The notes under the pieces are model-generated. The model did not search any database, had not been told where the DNA came from, and saw nothing but the letters and a program-made list of their open reading frames with translations. The translations under genes were made by a program, and so were the position numbers. This document shows positions 5,786-9,844 of a stretch of DNA of 9,844 nucleotides, in pieces. Location of the stretch: contig JAMCZL010000050.1 in NCBI GenBank assembly GCA_023485745.1, positions 1 to 9,844 of the forward strand, read 5' to 3'. The stretch comes from Candidatus Martarchaeota archaeon (GTDB lineage: Archaea > Micrarchaeota > Micrarchaeia > Micrarchaeales > Micrarchaeaceae). Each line of letters starts with the position of its first letter. Positions within the stretch are counted from its first letter, which is position 1.

Positions 5786-6874
5786 TTAATCATTTTTTCC
5801 TATTTCAGGATTTCTATTATGCCTGGGAGCTAGAGACTCTTGATCAATAAGCGACTCTTCCCCCTCCAGCATTTCAGGCCCCGCGCCCATCCTAGATTCT
5901 ATTATGCTCCTTACAACCCCTGTTTCTTCAAGCATCTTAATCACTTTGCCCCTGTTACTAGAGGTTGTTATTATGTGCGCATTTGACCCCGCGTCAAATG
6001 TGTACGCCGCAACGTATCGACCCTCGCTCTCGTTGAGCTCATGCACCGCGTATATTATGTTGCGCGATGCATCATTCAAGTACATTATTGGCGGCCAGCT
6101 GTCTATCATGGTGGCGTGCATGTTGTTGCTGTCGCGCATCACAGCCTCGGCAAGAGCATGGAAATCCCTATCCTTGACTGCTTCAACAACTTTTTTTACG
6201 CCTTCTTCCGCAACTTGCAGCCTAGCCTTGTATAGCGTGCTGGTTCTGACTGTAACGGTGTGCCCTGCACTGCTCGAAACCTTCTTCTTCGAAGGATCTA
6301 CTATTGCAATCATATCCATCAAGTCTGGCCAATGCTTGTGGTCCACGACCTGCTCTGCAAAAGAGTCGCTGCCGTCATGCTTGCTTCCCGCGTTCCATTT
6401 CACTATGCCGCCGTAAACGCTTCTGCACGCGCTTCCGCTTATTCTCCTAGCCATTATTGATATCTCTCTGGGGTGCATCTTCAGATCCAGGGCGTTAGCC
6501 AGCAAGAATGCCAAGGTCGCGCCGCCTGACGCACTCGAGGCGAGGCCGCTGTCGGAAGGAAAATTATTTTCAGATACAATAAGCACCTTTGTGTTTATCC
6601 CGGCCGCCTTTTTGTAATGGTCTAGCATCTCGCCAATGAACCTTAATTTCTCGTTTGCGCCCTCTCCAAGGTTCTCCTCCTTGCCGTTTATGAACAACTT
6701 GTCCCGTTCTAGTTTGTCAGAAAAAAGTACGCTCGTCTTAGTTCCAACATTCTTGTCAAGGGTCATGCTTATGCTGGAGTTGTTCGGTAGGTTTATCTTG
6801 TCATCCCTCCTGCCCCAGTACTTTATGAAGGCTATGTTAGAGGATCCAATTGCCGTGTAAGTTCTATCTTCCAT
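5786..6874 (-). CDS. Diphosphomevalonate decarboxylase-family protein (diphospho- or phosphomevalonate decarboxylase)
   Basis: A 362-residue GHMP-superfamily protein. Family landmarks are NIAFIKYWGRRDDKINLP (13-30, Lys18), the ATP loop PSDSGLASSASG (106-117), SGSACRSVYGGIVKW (146-160, Arg151), SNNMHATM (249-256) and TFDAGSNAH (292-300). The Asp in that last motif (294) matches the catalytic Asp of true decarboxylases. Its presence argues against the mevalonate 3-kinase branch of the family, where the decarboxylating function is lost. The sequence does not settle whether the substrate is mevalonate 5-diphosphate (product IPP) or mevalonate 5-phosphate (product isopentenyl phosphate); the neighbouring isopentenyl phosphate kinase favours the latter. 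The start lies 4 nt after the mevalonate kinase stop, whose GGTGA doubles as ribosome site. The last 25 residues form a polar tail. Confidence 0.88.
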   Translation of the reverse strand: MEDRTYTAIGSSNIAFIKYWGRRDDKINLPNNSSISMTLDKNVGTKTSVLFSDKLERDKLFINGKEENLGEGANEKLRFIGEMLDHYKKAAGINTKVLIVSENNFPSDSGLASSASGGATLAFLLANALDLKMHPREISIMARRISGSACRSVYGGIVKWNAGSKHDGSDSFAEQVVDHKHWPDLMDMIAIVDPSKKKVSSSAGHTVTVRTSTLYKARLQVAEEGVKKVVEAVKDRDFHALAEAVMRDSNNMHATMIDSWPPIMYLNDASRNIIYAVHELNESEGRYVAAYTFDAGSNAHIITTSSNRGKVIKMLEETGVVRSIIESRMGAGPEMLEGEESLIDQESLAPRHNRNPEIGKND

Positions 6875-6878
6875 AATT

Positions 6879-7928
6879 TCACCGTCTAATTAACAATGCG
6901 CCGTCCTTTGAAACCCCCAATGGGTAGTTTATGTAGCCATGCGACTTCAGCTCCCTTTCAAGCGTGTCATGGTCCTTTGTAACCGCAATGGCGATTCCTC
7001 CGCCTCCTCCTCCTGACAGCTTCGCACCTAGTCCTCCGGCAGTCTTGGTCAAGGCAATCGCATTTTCAAGAGATTCGCTGGAAACCCCGAGCATTCTCAG
7101 ATACGAGTGGTTTTCATCCATGATCTTTCCAAGGCCTTCTGCGTCATCCCTTTTCAGCGCGGCTATGCCTCTTGTGCTGCAGCCCTCTATCCTGTCGAGC
7201 AAGTAGTCTGCATACTCCCTGTTGTTTTCATACAGCTCCCTAACCCGTGCCACCATCTCCGCAGTGCTCTTCTTAGGCCCCGTATCTATTGCGCGCAGGA
7301 CTATGCCGGCATTTATTTCTTTTTCCTTTTTCGCGCCTGACGAGCCCCTGTAGCTGACGAAGCCCCCGTAATATGAAGTGTTAACATCTATCTTGCCCGC
7401 GCCTTCGTTTTTGTGCCGCACTCTTTCGCCATCCCTGGCAATCTCGATTATCTCATCGTGGCCCAACGATATTCCTAAGGTGTCCAGCATCGCCAATGTA
7501 AAAGCGGTATAGCATGATGCGCTGCTTGCAAATCCCTTCTGCGTAGGTATGTCGGACCTTATCTCGACCTTGCAGCCGACGAGCCCTGCGCCATACTGCT
7601 TGTATATCCTTGACGCTATAACTGCAAAGGGCAGCAGGTCTGCATCAACTGCACTGTTCTCGCCTATGAATTTAAGTATGTGCTCGGTCTTGCCTTTCTG
7701 GTCAGGGATAGAATCCTTTGCAAAATAGGAACTGTAAATCGATTCAAGCTCCTTTTCGGAAAAATTTCTTGCTTTGCCTAAATCAAGCAGCGCGATAGAG
7801 AGCCCCGCGCCGGCTTTTTCAACCTTGGCGTAGGCGTACTTGTCTATCGCCATGGCAACCGCAAGCCTATCGTAGACTACTGCGTGCTCGCCGAAAAGCT
7901 TAATCACTCCTGGCGCTCTGGCTTCCAT
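6879..7928 (-). CDS. mvk: Mevalonate kinase
   Basis: 349 residues from ATG 7928. An in-frame ATG at 8048 would add 40 residues, but part of them would be coded by the AT-rich promoter stretch and none resembles the family, so the shorter start is chosen. The enzyme phosphorylates mevalonate at O5. GHMP motif 1 is APGVIKLFGEHAVVY (5-19). Motif 2 is IPTQKGFASSAS (127-138), with Phe where Leu is usual. GKIDVNTSYYGG (179-190) holds the likely catalytic Asp181. Motif 3 is GAKLSGGGGGG (301-311), with a Gly run replacing the usual GAGGGG. It is first in a three-gene leftward unit with the decarboxylase (gap 4 nt) and isopentenyl phosphate kinase. A TATA-like TTAATAAG lies about 32 nt upstream. Confidence 0.92.
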   Translation of the reverse strand: MEARAPGVIKLFGEHAVVYDRLAVAMAIDKYAYAKVEKAGAGLSIALLDLGKARNFSEKELESIYSSYFAKDSIPDQKGKTEHILKFIGENSAVDADLLPFAVIASRIYKQYGAGLVGCKVEIRSDIPTQKGFASSASCYTAFTLAMLDTLGISLGHDEIIEIARDGERVRHKNEGAGKIDVNTSYYGGFVSYRGSSGAKKEKEINAGIVLRAIDTGPKKSTAEMVARVRELYENNREYADYLLDRIEGCSTRGIAALKRDDAEGLGKIMDENHSYLRMLGVSSESLENAIALTKTAGGLGAKLSGGGGGGIAIAVTKDHDTLERELKSHGYINYPLGVSKDGALLIRR

Positions 7929-7956
7929 ATTGAACACTATTTTATGCCTAACATTT

Positions 7957-7964
7957 CTTATTAA
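7957..7964 (-). promoter_or_regulatory. Probable TATA box of the isoprenoid operon
   Basis: The minus strand reads TTAATAAG, centred about 32 nt before ATG 7928. This is the same spacing as for the leftward pair at 4048. A second AT-rich box at 8021-8037 could also fire leftward but would leave a leader of about 70 nt. Confidence 0.4.
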
Positions 7965-8020
7965 CCTTGCAGCGTGTTCGTCAATCGGCGAATCAGTCCT
8001 CGCACCAAGGCTGTGAAAAG

Positions 8021-8037
8021 TATAAATATTATATAAG
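8021..8037 (+). promoter_or_regulatory. TATA region for the rightward unknown genes
   Basis: TATAAATA (8021-8028) and TATATAAG (8030-8037) would place initiation at about 8050-8062. The GAGGGTG ribosome site (8065-8071) and ATG 8078 follow. The stretch is also AT-rich in the leftward direction. Confidence 0.5.
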
Positions 8038-8077
8038 ACCAAATTCATTCTGCGTTAAAGATGTGAGGGTGCAAAAT

Positions 8078-8425
8078 ATGGTAACAATACCCAACCAAAA
8101 AAGGAGTTCGAAGAGGCACGAAGCCTCATGCTCTGAAGCCAAGCAATACGAAGGGGCAGGGATGAGCGTCACAGTCAAGGCGCTTGCAATGGAAGACGAA
8201 GCAGTAGAAAGGCTTCTGAATGATTTGGCGGAGTATGCAAAGCGCAACTCCTACGACGCGCCCTCCATACTTACCACGTTCAAGGAGGAAGGCATAGAGG
8301 GAAGGTTCGTGCTTGATCTTTACAGGTTCAGCAACAAGAATTTCGCTGAAATGATAGACAACATCGCGAGCGAAGCGGCATTGAGCAAATTCTGGGTCTA
8401 CGCAGCGCACCCGGAATGGCAGTAG
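8078..8425 (+). CDS. Hypothetical soluble protein
   Basis: 115 residues from ATG 8078, supported by GAGGGTG 6-12 nt upstream and a TATA region at the right distance. An internal ATG at 8162 (residue 29) is a possible alternative, because the first 28 residues are polar, basic and look disordered. The rest alternates charged helices (about 36-58 and 86-103) with a short FKEEGIEGRFVLDLYRF strand region, ending in WVYAAHPEWQ. There are no membrane segments, no Cys cluster and no motif I recognise. It is the first of three rightward genes that end in a GHKL ATPase. Codon use looks like that of its neighbours. Confidence 0.6.
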   Translation: MVTIPNQKRSSKRHEASCSEAKQYEGAGMSVTVKALAMEDEAVERLLNDLAEYAKRNSYDAPSILTTFKEEGIEGRFVLDLYRFSNKNFAEMIDNIASEAALSKFWVYAAHPEWQ

Positions 8426-8469
8426 GCAAGATGCAAAGAACTGCAATGCATAAAAATTAGGGTAATAAA

Positions 8470-8904
8470 ATGGTGACAAGAACCGCAAAGGACTTTAGGG
8501 TTGACAGCGTGTTCGACCTCTACCGCATACCTTACGGCAGCGGAGGCAAGATATGCGTGCCTGCCGAATTCGTCGGCATAACCAAGAGCACTGAGGAGAA
8601 CGCAACCTGCACGCTTTTCATAAAGACGAAGTACAAGCACGACTCTGGAAAGAATATGTATATATTCATATACAATGTGGACAGCGGCACTGCAGAAAAG
8701 ACCGTCAGGGAATTTATGGACGCCCACCACGACAGCGCGCCGACTTTCGCAAGGCTGCGCGTGCAGAAGCGCCGAGACCCAGACGGCAAGGACTACCCGT
8801 TCTTCTTCGAGATCAGGCTTGCAGATTCTGAGCTCGAGTTCCTAAACAGGGATGATGCCTTTACAGGCAAAACCAACCTGGATAATTTCGGCCTGAGGGA
8901 ATAG
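8470..8904 (+). CDS. Hypothetical soluble protein
   Basis: 144 residues. ATG 8470 follows GGGTAAT, and a TATA-like GCATAAAAATT sits about 20 nt before it, so it may have its own promoter as well as read-through from the gene 44 nt upstream. The sequence looks mixed alpha/beta, with likely strands TCTLFIKTKY (47-56), MYIFIYNV (63-70), FARLRVQKR (93-101) and FFFEIRL (110-116). There is no membrane segment, signal peptide or recognised motif. The YGSGGKICVPAEFVGI segment (22-37) faintly recalls an AbrB-type 'G..G.i.iP..i' strand pair, too weak to name. A GHKL ATPase gene starts 13 or 37 nt downstream. Confidence 0.6.
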   Translation: MVTRTAKDFRVDSVFDLYRIPYGSGGKICVPAEFVGITKSTEENATCTLFIKTKYKHDSGKNMYIFIYNVDSGTAEKTVREFMDAHHDSAPTFARLRVQKRRDPDGKDYPFFFEIRLADSELEFLNRDDAFTGKTNLDNFGLRE

Positions 8905-8941
8905 CCAATCTGGCGGCATGCACCAACCAAATGTGAAAATT

Positions 8942-9844
8942 ATGCAAATCTTTAAAACAGCAAAGGAAGAGATAAAAAGGCACAGCTCCGGGATTATTGG
9001 CACATACCTGGTCGCAGATGGCACCTACTTAGTCACAGTACCGTTCCTGAATCCATCAACGCCGTTTTTCGGGACAAGCACGACCTTCGACGCTATATTG
9101 GGAGCATTCTTTGTCACATACGGATCCGCAAGAATTGCAAAAGCAGAGATGGCACCGGCACTTGCAAGAAGGCGTTCGCACGCCGCACTGAAAAGGATGG
9201 AAAAAGATAAGCAAAAGGAAGCCGAAAGCTACGACATAGAGCTGGACCGCAGCATATTCGATAGGATGCCGAAGGAGACCTTCATAAAGGACACCAACAT
9301 AACCTCGGAATGGAAGCTGGACTGGTCCAAGGAGATGGCAGTAAGGGAGCTGGTCCAAAACGTCAGGGATGAAAAGGCCCTTGGCTATGCAACAACGTTC
9401 GGAGTATCAAGCAAGGGCGGCGACCTGTACGTGTGGGACAACGGCAGGGGCGCGGCCATGGACGGCCTGGTATACCTTGGAGAAGGAGACAAGAAGAATG
9501 CAGAGGGCCTCGCTGGAGTTTTCGGCTCTGGCCTAAAGATTGCATACCTTGTTCTGCTAAGGTCAGGCATAAACATAAAGGTAATTGCAAACGACACCAT
9601 CATAGAGCCCAAAATGTCAAAGGACAAAAACGGCAAGGAGGTGCTGACCCTGGAGATAAAGAAGCTCGACTCCGCCGCCTTCAAGGGCACATGCTACATG
9701 GTTGAGGGCGCGGGCAAGATGGCAAAGCTCATGCGCAGCATTTTCGTTGACCTTGCACCCAGGGACGTAATAGCGGTCAATGAGATAAAGTCAAAGAAAT
9801 CGGTTCTGACCGACAAACTCATGGTCGAAAGATCGCCTAAAATA
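8942..9844 (+). CDS. GHKL-family ATPase with hydrophobic N-terminal region (partial, 3' end cut)
   Basis: 301 codons are present and the frame is still open at the window end. All ATP-binding (Bergerat) motifs are visible: N box RELVQNVRDE (135-144, Glu136/Asn140/Asp143), G1 box WDNGRG (165-170), a lid with YLGEGDKKN (178-186), and G2 box AGVFGSGLKIA (191-201). The 'LGEG..K' lid followed by FGSGLK resembles stand-alone GHKL ATPases of the MutL/Hsp90-like group more than sensor histidine kinases, and no His-kinase dimerisation domain precedes it. Residues 16-36 and 43-62 are fairly hydrophobic and may touch the membrane; 67-100 are highly charged, possibly coiled coil. Start is uncertain: in-frame ATGs at 8918 and 8942 both lack a strong ribosome site. 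It lies downstream of two unknown genes on the same strand. The function is unknown. Confidence 0.75.
   Translation, partial: MQIFKTAKEEIKRHSSGIIGTYLVADGTYLVTVPFLNPSTPFFGTSTTFDAILGAFFVTYGSARIAKAEMAPALARRRSHAALKRMEKDKQKEAESYDIELDRSIFDRMPKETFIKDTNITSEWKLDWSKEMAVRELVQNVRDEKALGYATTFGVSSKGGDLYVWDNGRGAAMDGLVYLGEGDKKNAEGLAGVFGSGLKIAYLVLLRSGINIKVIANDTIIEPKMSKDKNGKEVLTLEIKKLDSAAFKGTCYMVEGAGKMAKLMRSIFVDLAPRDVIAVNEIKSKKSVLTDKLMVERSPKI

Noticed and set aside
5904..6416. Rightward open frame opposite the decarboxylase
   Set aside because: It is antisense to a clearly recognised enzyme with all its motifs and has no promoter or ribosome site.
7929..8048. N-terminal extension of mevalonate kinase
   Set aside because: The extension is encoded by promoter-like AT-rich DNA and does not resemble the family; the protein proper begins at ATG 7928.
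9363..9690. Leftward open frames opposite the GHKL ATPase
   Set aside because: They lie antisense to an uninterrupted rightward frame with intact ATPase motifs, and their own translations have low-complexity composition typical of antisense shadows.

Overview
The window is archaeal. Three adjacent genes encode mevalonate-pathway enzymes (mevalonate kinase, a diphosphomevalonate-decarboxylase-family enzyme and isopentenyl phosphate kinase), and isopentenyl phosphate kinase is mainly archaeal. Many starts lie about 25-35 nt downstream of a TATA-like box with little or no leader. Arg AGG and Ile ATA codons are frequent, and genes are tightly packed on both strands at moderate G+C. A small-genome acidophilic lineage such as Micrarchaeota would fit, but that placement is only a guess.

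Left part (1-2956): the first 84 bases hold the N-terminus of a leftward gene resembling agmatinase. It diverges from a rightward four-helix membrane protein (134-616). Directly at that gene's stop codon begins a 230-bp element (616-845) bounded by perfect 11-bp inverted repeats. It carries only a small DUF2080-like 'transposon-encoded' ORF. A YhfC/PrsW-like multipass membrane protein (1005-1742) and an MFS transporter (1790-2956) follow.

Middle (2961-4851): a leftward pair, a two-helix membrane protein and a BtaA/DUF3419-like SAM-binding protein joined by an ATGA overlap, converges on the MFS gene through a 16-bp perfect palindrome covering both stops. A HAD-superfamily gene diverges from this pair.

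Isoprenoid operon (7928 down to 4958, minus strand): mevalonate kinase, the decarboxylase and isopentenyl phosphate kinase are spaced by 4 and 18 nt. They supply isopentenyl diphosphate for archaeal lipids. No phosphomevalonate kinase is present, so the three genes alone could carry mevalonate to IPP if the decarboxylase accepts mevalonate 5-phosphate.

Right part (8078-9844): three rightward genes are probably co-oriented as a unit. Two encode proteins I do not recognise. The third, cut by the window edge, is a GHKL-type ATPase with intact N, G1 and G2 boxes behind a hydrophobic/charged N-terminal region. This is the least explained part of the window. No rRNA, tRNA or CRISPR array was seen, and no gene-free stretch exceeds 300 bases.
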